Shown: positions 44,308 through 53,196 of the stretch, in pieces
Layout: each line of letters starts with the position of its first letter
How positions within the stretch are numbered: position 1 is the stretch's first letter
NCBI GenBank assembly: GCA_028281535.1
Contig: JANQJS010000059.1
Coordinates: 57,706 to 121,705, forward strand
Reading direction: 5' to 3'
DNA: 64,000 nt
From: Sedimentisphaerales bacterium
GTDB lineage: Bacteria > Planctomycetota > Phycisphaerae > Sedimentisphaerales > SM23-30
Program-made: the position numbers and the translations under genes
The notes under the pieces: model-generated
The model's database searches: none
Told to the model about the DNA's origin: nothing
What the model saw: the letters and a program-made list of their open reading frames with translations, nothing else

Positions 44308-45384
44308 TTAAGGAGATTGGTTCATATCCAAAATTGAATTTGCTAGGTCGCCAGCGGAAAAGCCATTTGCCAATCTGGGGTTCATCGTTCGATTTATCGA
44401 TATGCAGTTTCCCAAGGTGTCTAAAATAACTTGCGTGCCCCATAAGCTTTCACTACTTTCAGGAAAAAGTCCATAACGCATATCGTGAAAATATATGATA
44501 TGCCTCTTTAATTCTTTTTTATAATCTGCGCGTAAATGATAGTTGGTAAACCAGTCAAAAATTTTGATTTGTTCAAGGTTTCTTGCTTCTTGTGCCCATT
44601 GATTATCGATGTTTTGTGAGACATTAATTTTTGTAGGGGATGATTCTTTGGGATGTAAAACATTAACACGGGCTGTAATCCATTGGTTGTTGTTTTGGCA
44701 GGTTGTTCGCCATACAAAGATACTACCTAAAAAGGGGTAGGCATTGTAGGAGCCTTGTTCACTGTTGGTATGGTATTTGAGGTGCGAAATAGCTTTTTCG
44801 TGAAACACATATCCGCAGGTTAAGTAGGCTAAAGAAAGCCCAAAGCCGATCCATCCAACAACTAAAGTTATTTTTATGGAATCTTTTTTTACGATTCGAA
44901 TAATCGCACAAGTTAAAATGGTTAAGAGCAAAATAGGTGTATAAATAAAATCGATAATCGGCACGATGTCCAAGGCGAATCTCTGCCGTGAGAAAGGAGC
45001 TAAAAGTTGTGTGCCGTAACTGGTGCACCAGTCCAATAGCGGGTGGGTAAGGATCGCAACGAACATGCAGCTATACATCCACTTCAACGATCCTGGAGGT
45101 CTATCTTTGATCACTAATTTGCGACATTGCCACCAGATGGCAGTTGTTATGAGTGCGATGATGGGTACGAAAAAAAGCGAGTGACTCAAGCCTCGGTGGG
45201 TGACCAATTCGGTAAATTCATCATAGGGAATATTGAGTAGGTTGTAAATTGGTCCTGAGAATACATCCAGGTCGGGAGTCGTTGCGGCTAGACCCGCAAA
45301 CCAAGTGGTGTCTTTACCGATTTTTTGTCGAAAGCCCAACTGTGCACTGACGGCACCCAAAAGCCCTTGTGATAGTGGATCCAT
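44308..45384 (-). CDS. YdjM-like membrane-bound metal-dependent hydrolase
   Basis: 358 residues. The N-terminus MDPLSQGLLGAVSAQLG and the motifs LAATTPDLDVFSG, VTHRGLSHSLFFVPI and LTHPLLDWCTSYGTQL are the hallmark His/Asp motifs of the YdjM family (inner-membrane metal-dependent hydrolases). About four membrane helices are followed by a soluble C-terminal region of about 150 residues with no known motif. The substrate is unknown; E. coli YdjM is SOS-regulated, but no LexA box was recognised here. It starts 17 nt after the mtnP stop. Confidence 0.8.
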   Translation of the reverse strand: MDPLSQGLLGAVSAQLGFRQKIGKDTTWFAGLAATTPDLDVFSGPIYNLLNIPYDEFTELVTHRGLSHSLFFVPIIALITTAIWWQCRKLVIKDRPPGSLKWMYSCMFVAILTHPLLDWCTSYGTQLLAPFSRQRFALDIVPIIDFIYTPILLLTILTCAIIRIVKKDSIKITLVVGWIGFGLSLAYLTCGYVFHEKAISHLKYHTNSEQGSYNAYPFLGSIFVWRTTCQNNNQWITARVNVLHPKESSPTKINVSQNIDNQWAQEARNLEQIKIFDWFTNYHLRADYKKELKRHIIYFHDMRYGLFPESSESLWGTQVILDTLGNCISINRTMNPRLANGFSAGDLANSILDMNQSP

Positions 45385-45401
45385 GAAAAGATGCTCGAGG
45401 T

Positions 45402-46283
45402 TTAGATGTATTTTTCAATTAGAAGTTGTAGCTTGTGGAATGTTGGATCTGTGATTTTTGACTTATCCGACCAGATTCCAAGTTCTAAAGCTTTATGATG
45501 TTCGTTTTCTTTTTCTAAAAACGGTCCAGCTTTTTTCACTGCCGCGGTGATTAGATGGATCGCATTGTTGGTGGCTTCTTCCAGGTTGTGAATAATTTCA
45601 GTCATCAGGGCGTGCTTATCAACCTGGCCTTCATGAGGTCGCCAGCAATCATAATCGGTCGGTAGGCAAACCAGTGCATAGCAGATTTCTGCTTCGCGTG
45701 CTAGTTTGGCTTCAGGCATTGCTGTCATGCCGATTAGGTGGCCACCCCATTGGCGATGTAATAGTGATTCAGCTCGCGTTGAAAATTGCGGTCCTTCCAT
45801 GCAAACATAGGTTCCGCTAGTGTGTAGTGTGGTGTTGACATCATCACTACAACTAATCAACAGCTGGCGAAGTTCTTCAGTGAATGGGTATGCAAAATCG
45901 ACATGCACTGCTAGTTCACCATCAAAAAAACTATTGGGGCGTTTGAACGTTTTGTCAATAACTTGGTCAGGGATCATTAAGTGTTTGGGCTCTACTTCTT
46001 CCACAAGTGATCCCGTTGCGCCACTTGCAATTATATGCGTGACACCTAGTTGCTTTAATGCGTGTATATTGGCTCGGTAGGGGACTGAAGATGGATTCAG
46101 CATGTGCCCTTCACCATGACGAGCTAAAAATGCAATTGGCACACCATCCATTTCAGTCGTTGTGATCAGCCCAGACGGGGCTCCAAATGGTGTATCTAAA
46201 TCATGTTGTTCGCCTTCTGTTTGTTGGGAGAGTGCTTGTCCTAAACCTGAACCGCCAATGATCCCGATGCGTTTGATGCTCAT
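45402..46283 (-). CDS. mtnP: S-methyl-5'-thioadenosine phosphorylase
   Basis: 293 residues. Purine nucleoside phosphorylase-family enzyme that splits methylthioadenosine into adenine and methylthioribose 1-phosphate for methionine salvage. Signature parts: IGIIGGSGLGQ (phosphate site), FLARHGEGHMLNPSSVPYRANI, YVCMEGPQFSTRAE, LIGMTAMPEAKLAREAEICYALV and PTDYDCWR with the catalytic Asp. The HxLNPxxVPYRAN motif separates it from ordinary PNP. It sits between the ZIP transporter and ydjM-like genes in a minus-strand cluster. Confidence 0.9.
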   Translation of the reverse strand: MSIKRIGIIGGSGLGQALSQQTEGEQHDLDTPFGAPSGLITTTEMDGVPIAFLARHGEGHMLNPSSVPYRANIHALKQLGVTHIIASGATGSLVEEVEPKHLMIPDQVIDKTFKRPNSFFDGELAVHVDFAYPFTEELRQLLISCSDDVNTTLHTSGTYVCMEGPQFSTRAESLLHRQWGGHLIGMTAMPEAKLAREAEICYALVCLPTDYDCWRPHEGQVDKHALMTEIIHNLEEATNNAIHLITAAVKKAGPFLEKENEHHKALELGIWSDKSKITDPTFHKLQLLIEKYI

Positions 46284-46307
46284 AAGTAATTTTCCCTGAA
46301 AGTATAA

Positions 46308-47375
46308 TTAATGGTCATGCCCATGATGATCATGTCCGGCGTGGTTGTGATCACTGTGATCATGGCTGCTATGGTCATGGCCTGAGTGATCTATATGATT
46401 GTCTATGGGCGTAGTGGGTACTGTATGATTATTCTGGCTGTGGTCATGTCCGCTATGATCATGATGATTATGTCCTGAGTGATCGGTATGAGGTTCCACT
46501 TGTACTGGTGTACCGTGGCTGTGATCATGATGACTATGATCATGCGTTTGTGCTTCAAAGATAGAAATAACCCAGGCAAGTACTAAGCCAACAATTAATG
46601 CTGCAGATAATTTAAAACGATCATGTTGATGAAAATGAAGCTCTGGCAGTAAATCACTTAAAGATACGCAAAGAAAGGTTCCAGCAGAGAATGCCAGGGC
46701 ATAACTAATATAGAGTGAATCATCGTGAGATGAGCTTGCCATACCAAATTTAAATAATAAGACGCCGACAGGAATGGCTAACGCAAATAATGCATTTACC
46801 AGATGACGATTTGCTTTAGGATGATTGCCAAATGTCATTAGCGTTGTGATTGTCATGGAGTCGAATGGCTTGTGAAGGAAAATAACCAAAAAGGTTCCCA
46901 GTCCTGCGAGAGCCGCTCCGTTATGTCCATGTTGCTCTGAGGTGACACTCACGGCTAGGGCAATACCAGCAATGATGCTATGCAAGGTTAAACCAACCAT
47001 TGCAGCACTCCAGCTGAGTGCGTGGCCATGTTCATGCTCATGTTCGGATGGATTATTCTTAAGTTCACTACAGGAGTGTTCATCGGGAACGCCATGATGA
47101 TGAAAGTGGAAAAATCGCTCTATAAAGAACATTACCAGGAACCCAGCTAAAAGCCAGAGCATGATATTTTCTATCTTGCCTCCGCCCATAAGTGCATGGG
47201 GCAGCATATGCAACAATCCAACGCCCAGCATGACACCAGCTACGAAACTGACGGCAATTTCCATGCGGCGGTGGGTGAGTTTGATCAACATTGGGATCCA
47301 GCCACCTGCCAGGGAGGCAAAAAGAATCAAAGTACAATATATAACTAACAGGGGTGTTTCAGACATGTGGACCAT
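46308..47375 (-). CDS. ZIP-family metal transporter with long His-rich C-terminus
   Basis: 355 residues, about eight membrane helices. Transport-site motifs: SFVAGVMLGVGLLHMLPHALM, VGLTLHSIIAGIALAVSV (His and Gly of helix IV), FLHKPFDSMTITT (helix V) and SLSDLLPELHFH. A His-rich loop (FHHHGVPDEH) lies between helices III and IV. The last ~75 residues are almost wholly His/Asp/Ser/Gly repeats (HDHSHHDHSHGTP, HSGHDHSSHDHSDHNH), which is unusual in position and length. Probable zinc or other divalent metal transporter. Start ambiguous by three codons. Confidence 0.85.
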   Translation of the reverse strand: MVHMSETPLLVIYCTLILFASLAGGWIPMLIKLTHRRMEIAVSFVAGVMLGVGLLHMLPHALMGGGKIENIMLWLLAGFLVMFFIERFFHFHHHGVPDEHSCSELKNNPSEHEHEHGHALSWSAAMVGLTLHSIIAGIALAVSVTSEQHGHNGAALAGLGTFLVIFLHKPFDSMTITTLMTFGNHPKANRHLVNALFALAIPVGVLLFKFGMASSSHDDSLYISYALAFSAGTFLCVSLSDLLPELHFHQHDRFKLSAALIVGLVLAWVISIFEAQTHDHSHHDHSHGTPVQVEPHTDHSGHNHHDHSGHDHSQNNHTVPTTPIDNHIDHSGHDHSSHDHSDHNHAGHDHHGHDH

Positions 47376-47554
47376 TTTAAATAATTATAACTAGATGTAA
47401 ATACAAATACTTGTGAAAATAAACTCTAAAATAACTGGATTATAGGGATCATTAGGTACGATATTTCATTATACGCTATTTTAACGGTCAAGATCAGAGA
47501 ATTTTTTACGAGGCTTATCAATGGAAATTTATCAGGCCATGAAACGTACTCTGT

Positions 47555-48991
47555 TTATTTATCTTTGATATTATAATCTGTTATTATCGCGTCTTCTGGA
47601 GCCCAGCCTCCGCCTAATGCTTTATAAATTCGTATCAAATTAAGAACGACATTCCCCTGACTTTCAGCATGTTGATCCTGTTGGGTAAAAAGTGATCGTT
47701 GCGTATCAAGTACGTTCTGGAAATCCGTTAAACCTGATTTATATAATGTGTCAACCAGTTCGACTGATTTTTGGGCTGCGATGACTGATCTCATTAAGGA
47801 GCTTTCTCGCAAGTATTCATTTGTGTAGGCGATGATAGCATTGTCTACTTCTTCTAGTGCCAATAGAACAGATTGTTCATAGCGAATCAATGCCTGTTCG
47901 GTTTGAGCATTCTCAACTTTGATGTTATTACGCACTCGATCACCATCAAAAAGGTTCCAGCGAAAAGAGGGGCCAAAAACAAAGCTGGTTTTATCATCTT
48001 GGAAAAGATCTCCTGAATTTGTGGATACGAGTGCGAATGACCCGGAAAGTGAAAAACGAGGATAGAGATCTGCAGTTGCGATACCTATTTGAGCTGTTTG
48101 TTCAGCAAGTTGCCTTTCACTACGACGAATATCCGGTCGTTGCCTTACCAAATCAGAAGGGATGCCAATAGTAATTTCTTTTGGTAATCCTGGAATTGGT
48201 TGGGTCGCAGATAATTTATGATGAAGAGTATGGGGAGGTTTGCCAATCAAAACACCCAATCGATTCATTGCCTGCAGTTGTTGACTCTTAAGAGTAGGGA
48301 TAATTGATTCTGTTATTGCCAGATTGCGTTCAGCCTGACGAACATCCAGTTCAGGGACCAATCCAGCCTTATTTCGATCCATTGTTAACTGAAGTGTTTT
48401 TTTCTGGATCTGAACATTATCTTTTGCGAGCTTAACCCTGTATTGAAGTGTTCTTAGTTGCACGTAATTTTGTGCGATTTCAGAATAGAGTAGTACTTGG
48501 ATGTCGCGATAATCTTCAAGCGATGCTTGTATACCTGCGTCAGCAGATTCTATGGCACGACTAATCCGACCCCAGAAATCAATTTCCCATGTAGTATCGA
48601 CGCCTATGGAGTAGCTGTTCGTGGTTGGAGCATTTTGTCCAAATTTCTGACGTGTATATCCTCCGGTACCATCGAGATCTGGTACGCGTTGGCCCGATGC
48701 GATACCCAATCTGGCATGTGCTTCTTGAATACGTTGTATGGCTTCTTGTAATGTTAGATTGTCATTACCAGCCTGTGTAATCAACGCATTGAGTAGAGGG
48801 TCATTTAGTAATGTCCACCAGTTTTGTAGGTTGGCTTTGTTGTCAGATAGGCCTGCAGTTAAATTGTGATGCCATATATCTGGTACTTCGAGGTCTGGTT
48901 TAGTGTAATTTGGCCCAACGATGCAACCTTGTAATAGCATTAAATTAAAAATAATGAATATAAGTAGGTGACTTTTTAGCCTGTACCTCAT
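47555..48991 (-). CDS. RND-type outer-membrane efflux lipoprotein (NodT/OprM family)
   Basis: 478 residues. Lipobox LQGC (Cys23), then the family start CIVGPNYTKPDLEVPDIWH. Two OEP repeats follow (WWTLLNDPLLNALITQAGNDNLTLQEAIQRIQEAHARLG; YRVKLAKDNVQIQKKT and ASGQRVPDLDGTGGYTRQK), with the segments PSDLVRQRPDIRRSERQLAEQ and GPSFRWNLFDGDRVRNNI typical of NodT/OprM factors. It would form a trimeric outer-membrane duct. No inner-membrane pump gene is adjacent, so it probably serves a pump encoded elsewhere. Confidence 0.88.
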   Translation of the reverse strand: MRYRLKSHLLIFIIFNLMLLQGCIVGPNYTKPDLEVPDIWHHNLTAGLSDNKANLQNWWTLLNDPLLNALITQAGNDNLTLQEAIQRIQEAHARLGIASGQRVPDLDGTGGYTRQKFGQNAPTTNSYSIGVDTTWEIDFWGRISRAIESADAGIQASLEDYRDIQVLLYSEIAQNYVQLRTLQYRVKLAKDNVQIQKKTLQLTMDRNKAGLVPELDVRQAERNLAITESIIPTLKSQQLQAMNRLGVLIGKPPHTLHHKLSATQPIPGLPKEITIGIPSDLVRQRPDIRRSERQLAEQTAQIGIATADLYPRFSLSGSFALVSTNSGDLFQDDKTSFVFGPSFRWNLFDGDRVRNNIKVENAQTEQALIRYEQSVLLALEEVDNAIIAYTNEYLRESSLMRSVIAAQKSVELVDTLYKSGLTDFQNVLDTQRSLFTQQDQHAESQGNVVLNLIRIYKALGGGWAPEDAIITDYNIKDK

Positions 48992-49196
48992 GATCGATGT
49001 GATTACTTCCTAGTTAATATTGTATGTGTTAAAACTCTAAAGCAGACAATGTTCGTAGAATACACACTTTTAATATTTAAGGCAACAGGTGTTTTAGAGT
49101 TGCTGTAATATAAGAGGTTTATGTGTTAATATCCAATAAAACGCTATGACGTTTTGTGATTTAAATTTAATCCAAAATTATAGGTATGTTAGGTTT

Positions 49197-52100
49197 TTAA
49201 GGTTGAACTTTTGACACTTCAATCGATATCCTTTTCTCTGTTTGAAAATTTAACCAAATAATTTTAGTGATAGAGCCATCTGTGTCGGTTATGGAAGATT
49301 GGAAGAAATCTTTATTGGGTATAAGTTTATTGTTGTCAATTTTTATGGCAGCATCATGATCTTTGTGAATCCAGTTTTTTATTACAAATCCAGGTTTGAC
49401 TAATGGTCGTTCAGTTGAGGCATCTATATTAAATGTCATTTTATCACCAAGAGCTATTAGGCAATAAGCAAATTGACTTGAGTCAAAACCAAGGTTTTTA
49501 AGACGATTTGTGCTATAGATGGCAGGGGGATCATCCCACATTTTAACTTTAGGGATTAGAGTTTCAATGGCGTCTTTCGTGATGCCATACATTGCTTCTT
49601 TGTGAGTATCCCCAGTGGCACCATTGATAAATTCGGTCGACATAGCACGATCGAATGCGCAAGCATTGCGACCATCGACCCGATGTTGTGATACGGGCCA
49701 GTGATTCCATAAACCATTGAGCCACTTGCTTTGGGTTAGTAATCCTGGGTTCATCATGCCTTCGCCATAAAGAGGTTCTAATTCGACTGATTTCCAAGAG
49801 CTAGACCACTGCAGCACTTCTTGCCATGCGCTTGCTTGAGGATGTTCTTCATTTTTGTTTTCCACATCCTCCTGAGATTCTTCTTCCTTTGCATGCGGCT
49901 GCGCATCCCATCCTGTTTTTATGATATAGTCTGGACGGTGGTAGGCCATCCATACTTTAGATTCACTTTTGTGATTAATCATTTGGATATTCGCATCAAT
50001 TTTTGGCTTCATTTCACCTGTGAGATAATCTACATAGGCTATCTCTCCATCTTTATTGGCTAACGTCAGCGATTTTTCGTCAAATATTTCTATGGGCTTT
50101 GTACCGGGAGCGAATAGTAATTGCGGAGCCGAAAAATGTGCTGGTGCAGGTGGATCAAAATAATAATCAATCGAACCATTGGTGTCCACGCTACGAATTA
50201 CAGTGCCATCGGGATAGATCGTATAGTATTCATCAGTCCAGACACCCCAGCCATCTGTTCGTGCCCAATTGGGATGCTTGTAATTCGCATCCACGCTAGC
50301 ATATCGCCAGTGAATGACGATACGTGCTGGGTGATTTTCAATAATTCGAACATGACTAAATCGGGTCTCGTGATCCATCATATGTTCACAGGTGCTGTTT
50401 GTTCCTTTGGGTTTATTGTTCCAATTCCAATCAGTTAGCTCGATGCTTTGATCAGTAACCCAATAGTTGTTATCTGTGACATAACTGGCGCCATAACATG
50501 TCCCTCTCCAGAAAACGATACTGGCATCTTGGTCATCAAATTTAACGACAACATCAGGGTAGTCACTACTGCGCCATAGATTATCCCAAAGATCATGGTA
50601 GGTTAGTTTGGTATAAATTGCTCCGAATCGATTCGCTTTTCCGGTCATGCCAGGAAATTTACGAGACTGCAAATCTGCTGTTCGATTATCTGGCTTCGAA
50701 GATTGATAATAGTCATTCATTTCTTCTGGGGTTAAAGCCTTGTTGTATACTAATACGTCATCAATCAAACCTTCAAAACCCATGCGAGTTGGAAAAGCAG
50801 AGAACGGACGATGCGTATAACGTGGAACATAGCTGATACGGTCATCATTCATGCCGACAGTTAAATCTCCATTACTGGTTACAATCGGACCCAGTTCTGT
50901 TTTAGATAAAAGTGGGCTTCCATTTAAATAGAATGTTAATTGATTATTTCCATAGCTTGCTGCAATATGTGTCCATTCATTAAGAGGTGCGATTTGTTCT
51001 GTCACCAATTCATGCATTCGACCAGCAATATTAATTTTAAATACCATATGGCCAAATCCATCTATGCCAAGATAAAACCCTTCCGTCATAATCTCGCCTA
51101 ATTGCCGAGTGCCCCAATCGATGTTATCAAAGCGAAAGTGAGGATTCGTTTTTGCTTTCCAGGTTGATTGATGGAAAATTCCTGTCCATTGCGATACAGG
51201 ATAGGCGCCGGGAGCAAACCATGCTGATAGAGTGATGGCTTCTTTGCACTCTGGTATCTCTTTACTGGGAATCGCTACTTTAGTGCCATAGCCATCAAAT
51301 GCCAGACAACTTCCCGAAATTCCTTTTTTCCAAAGAGGTGATTGTGAATCAATTGGATAGCTTTTGTTTGTGGCGAAATTTGTTGTTGCATTTATCTTGG
51401 ATTTTACAGCTTCATCAAATTTTAAATGAACTATGGGGTTGGTAGTTTTTATTGATTTAATATCAGTGTCGTCGATGGCTTCTGTCGTGGGTTTTGAGGC
51501 TTCTTCAAATGAACTCGAGATTGTTTTAATCCCTTCTTTCGTTAAATGCAATTTCTCGATTTTAATATTTTTAGGATCTAGCCAATCTTGACGGTTTTCT
51601 TTTCCAGGTTGTATTTTTCTAGTAACATCCCCGGAAGAGGTGATGGTAAATATTTCGTGGACGACATCTGTAAAACCAACGTCGCCAAAATCAGGTGATG
51701 TTAATGTGAGGTCTGGATTAGAATTAAAGCGTGGTTTATATCGCCAATGGATGATTACTTTTTCAGGAGAATTTTCAATGATTCTCACGTAAGAATATTG
51801 GTTGATACGATCAGGCATTTCTTCTGTGCCATCACCACTTCTTTTTATAACTTCATTGATTGCCCATTGGCCTTGATCTGTTTTCCAGTAAGGCAGGTAG
51901 CTTGTACCTCGCCAAAAAATCAATTCGCCAATTGAGTCAAATCGAACAATGATATCAGCATATTTACCTGTCAGTGATGTTGCTTCCCAGTTTTTACCTT
52001 TTTGTATTTTCGTGTAATAAGCTGTTATATCCGCCTTGATCGTCGTGGCGAAGATTAGTATGGTTAAGAAAATAACAAGCAATCGTATGGCAGATTTCAT
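49197..52100 (-). CDS. Secreted LamG protein with duplicated flanking domain
   Basis: 967 residues with signal peptide (LLVIFLTILIFATTIKA). A LamG/concanavalin-like domain (about 265-455; FDGYGTKVAIPSKEIP, ITLSAWFAPGAYPV, GLIDDVLVYNKALTPEEM) is flanked by two copies of another domain, at about 24-165 and 520-680. Both copies contain FWRGTxY, a Trp-rich stretch, VRIIENxPxxxxIHWRY and then a strand-rich part with DVTRKI/GTVIRSVD. The last ~280 residues are unlike known families. No dockerin tail. Probable carbohydrate-binding or cell-surface protein; no catalytic motif recognised. Confidence 0.7.
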   Translation of the reverse strand: MKSAIRLLVIFLTILIFATTIKADITAYYTKIQKGKNWEATSLTGKYADIIVRFDSIGELIFWRGTSYLPYWKTDQGQWAINEVIKRSGDGTEEMPDRINQYSYVRIIENSPEKVIIHWRYKPRFNSNPDLTLTSPDFGDVGFTDVVHEIFTITSSGDVTRKIQPGKENRQDWLDPKNIKIEKLHLTKEGIKTISSSFEEASKPTTEAIDDTDIKSIKTTNPIVHLKFDEAVKSKINATTNFATNKSYPIDSQSPLWKKGISGSCLAFDGYGTKVAIPSKEIPECKEAITLSAWFAPGAYPVSQWTGIFHQSTWKAKTNPHFRFDNIDWGTRQLGEIMTEGFYLGIDGFGHMVFKINIAGRMHELVTEQIAPLNEWTHIAASYGNNQLTFYLNGSPLLSKTELGPIVTSNGDLTVGMNDDRISYVPRYTHRPFSAFPTRMGFEGLIDDVLVYNKALTPEEMNDYYQSSKPDNRTADLQSRKFPGMTGKANRFGAIYTKLTYHDLWDNLWRSSDYPDVVVKFDDQDASIVFWRGTCYGASYVTDNNYWVTDQSIELTDWNWNNKPKGTNSTCEHMMDHETRFSHVRIIENHPARIVIHWRYASVDANYKHPNWARTDGWGVWTDEYYTIYPDGTVIRSVDTNGSIDYYFDPPAPAHFSAPQLLFAPGTKPIEIFDEKSLTLANKDGEIAYVDYLTGEMKPKIDANIQMINHKSESKVWMAYHRPDYIIKTGWDAQPHAKEEESQEDVENKNEEHPQASAWQEVLQWSSSWKSVELEPLYGEGMMNPGLLTQSKWLNGLWNHWPVSQHRVDGRNACAFDRAMSTEFINGATGDTHKEAMYGITKDAIETLIPKVKMWDDPPAIYSTNRLKNLGFDSSQFAYCLIALGDKMTFNIDASTERPLVKPGFVIKNWIHKDHDAAIKIDNNKLIPNKDFFQSSITDTDGSITKIIWLNFQTEKRISIEVSKVQP

Positions 52101-53196
52101 AATTCAACCTTATTATTCAGGGTTAATAGTCGATACATATATATAGTCTTATATCGGTTTTTTGCGAGCGTGAAATAAGTGAATTTTTTTGTTGTTAAGT
52201 AGCTGAAATCAAAAGAGATATGGGTTTTTGCTTGGCAGTGTTTTTATTGGCTGGTTTTAGTAATATGTTATGAGCTCGCAGGGGGAACCGGGCGACTCTA
52301 CTGCAAGCATCAGAAAGTAATTTAATTATCCCACATTGAATGATGAAAATATATTTTCTAAATTTATGTCTATCAAGCCGTGTTTTGTTTGGGGGGAAAT
52401 AGTGATGGAGATTTTCTTAAACATAATCGCTAATAGTTTTAGTTAAAATCGTTATGTTATTATATGAAATTTACAAATGAATAGTTTGTGTTAATGAATA
52501 ATTTAATAATCAAAAAAAGTTATTTTGTTTTTAAAATCTATTTGCCAAAAGCCCATATTTGTGATACATTTTAAGTATAAATAGTGTGTTTTAATCAAAA
52601 TTAGTCGTGTGTAACAAGTCGTAAAGTGTAAGAATTTTTTGCAACTCCGTTTTTCTCGCATAAGCTAGTTATTTTAATTTTTAGGTGTGTAATTAAAAGC
52701 AACTAGGCATTTCAACATTGACGTATTGTATTTTATGCACGTGCATTTATGTACGAATTGTTTGTGTCTTTGCGCAAACAAAGCATAAGTTAGCAATCAT
52801 ATCTGGTTTAAGGAAGGAAAGTTTGTGAACGCATAGCGTTTCTTTGGCGCCCGCTGTGCGCGCAAAACAAACAGAATTTATTCTAGGGCTTATGCGCTCT
52901 GTCAGGATACACACTAATTTTCCTGGCAGGGCACTTTTAAAATATGTCATGGAGAACAGGAGAAAATATTCTAGCTGACTTTAAACTAGTGTGTACATGT
53001 CGGAATATTACAACTCTTAAATCGTTCTTATCTGATTTTATTCAATAAATGTCTGATCGACATTTTTATGTGTGTGTGTTGTTTATGTTTTGGGTTTCCT
53101 GAGTGTTAAAGTTTACATTCAGATCCTCTCCCTGGTTGGTTCCTGTAACAACCATGAGAGATATGAATCAGAAATTACAGGGCATGGAGAAATATT
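52101..53196. other. 1.1-kb non-coding region
   Basis: No credible protein gene. The first half is very AT-rich apart from a GC-rich patch at about 52268-52310. The palindrome ATGCACGTGCAT (52735-52746) precedes the structured-RNA candidate described separately. A small hairpin (AAATGTC-TGATC-GACATTT, 53047-53065, then TT) could end that transcript or control the 53197 gene. Confidence 0.6.
52760..52940 (+). ncRNA. Candidate structured RNA (unnamed)
   Basis: Mutually compatible helices can be drawn by eye. P1 is 52783-52793 with 52883-52895 (GCATAAGTTAG / CTAGGGCTTATGC, one G-U and a 2-nt bulge). P2 is 52821-52826 with 52867-52872. P3 is AACGC-ATA-GCGTT, 52828-52840. P4 is 52843-52850 with 52860-52866, with one bulged G. 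P5 is 52896-52907 with 52921-52932, 12 pairs including two G-U, followed by ACTTTTAAAA. A small 5' hairpin lies at 52760-52779. The wobbles are G-U only on the plus strand, favouring plus-strand transcription. It is GC-richer than its surroundings. Not matched to any class known to me. Confidence 0.5.

Noticed and set aside
52268..52310. GC-rich patch considered as a cyclic-di-GMP riboswitch or intron remnant
   Set aside because: The conserved GEMM or intron core sequences are not present; only a short GCAG...CTGC pairing is seen.
52747..52950. 67-residue minus-strand ORF in the 1.1-kb gap
   Set aside because: It lies inside the predicted RNA helices, has no ribosome-binding site, and its residues are the product of palindromic sequence.
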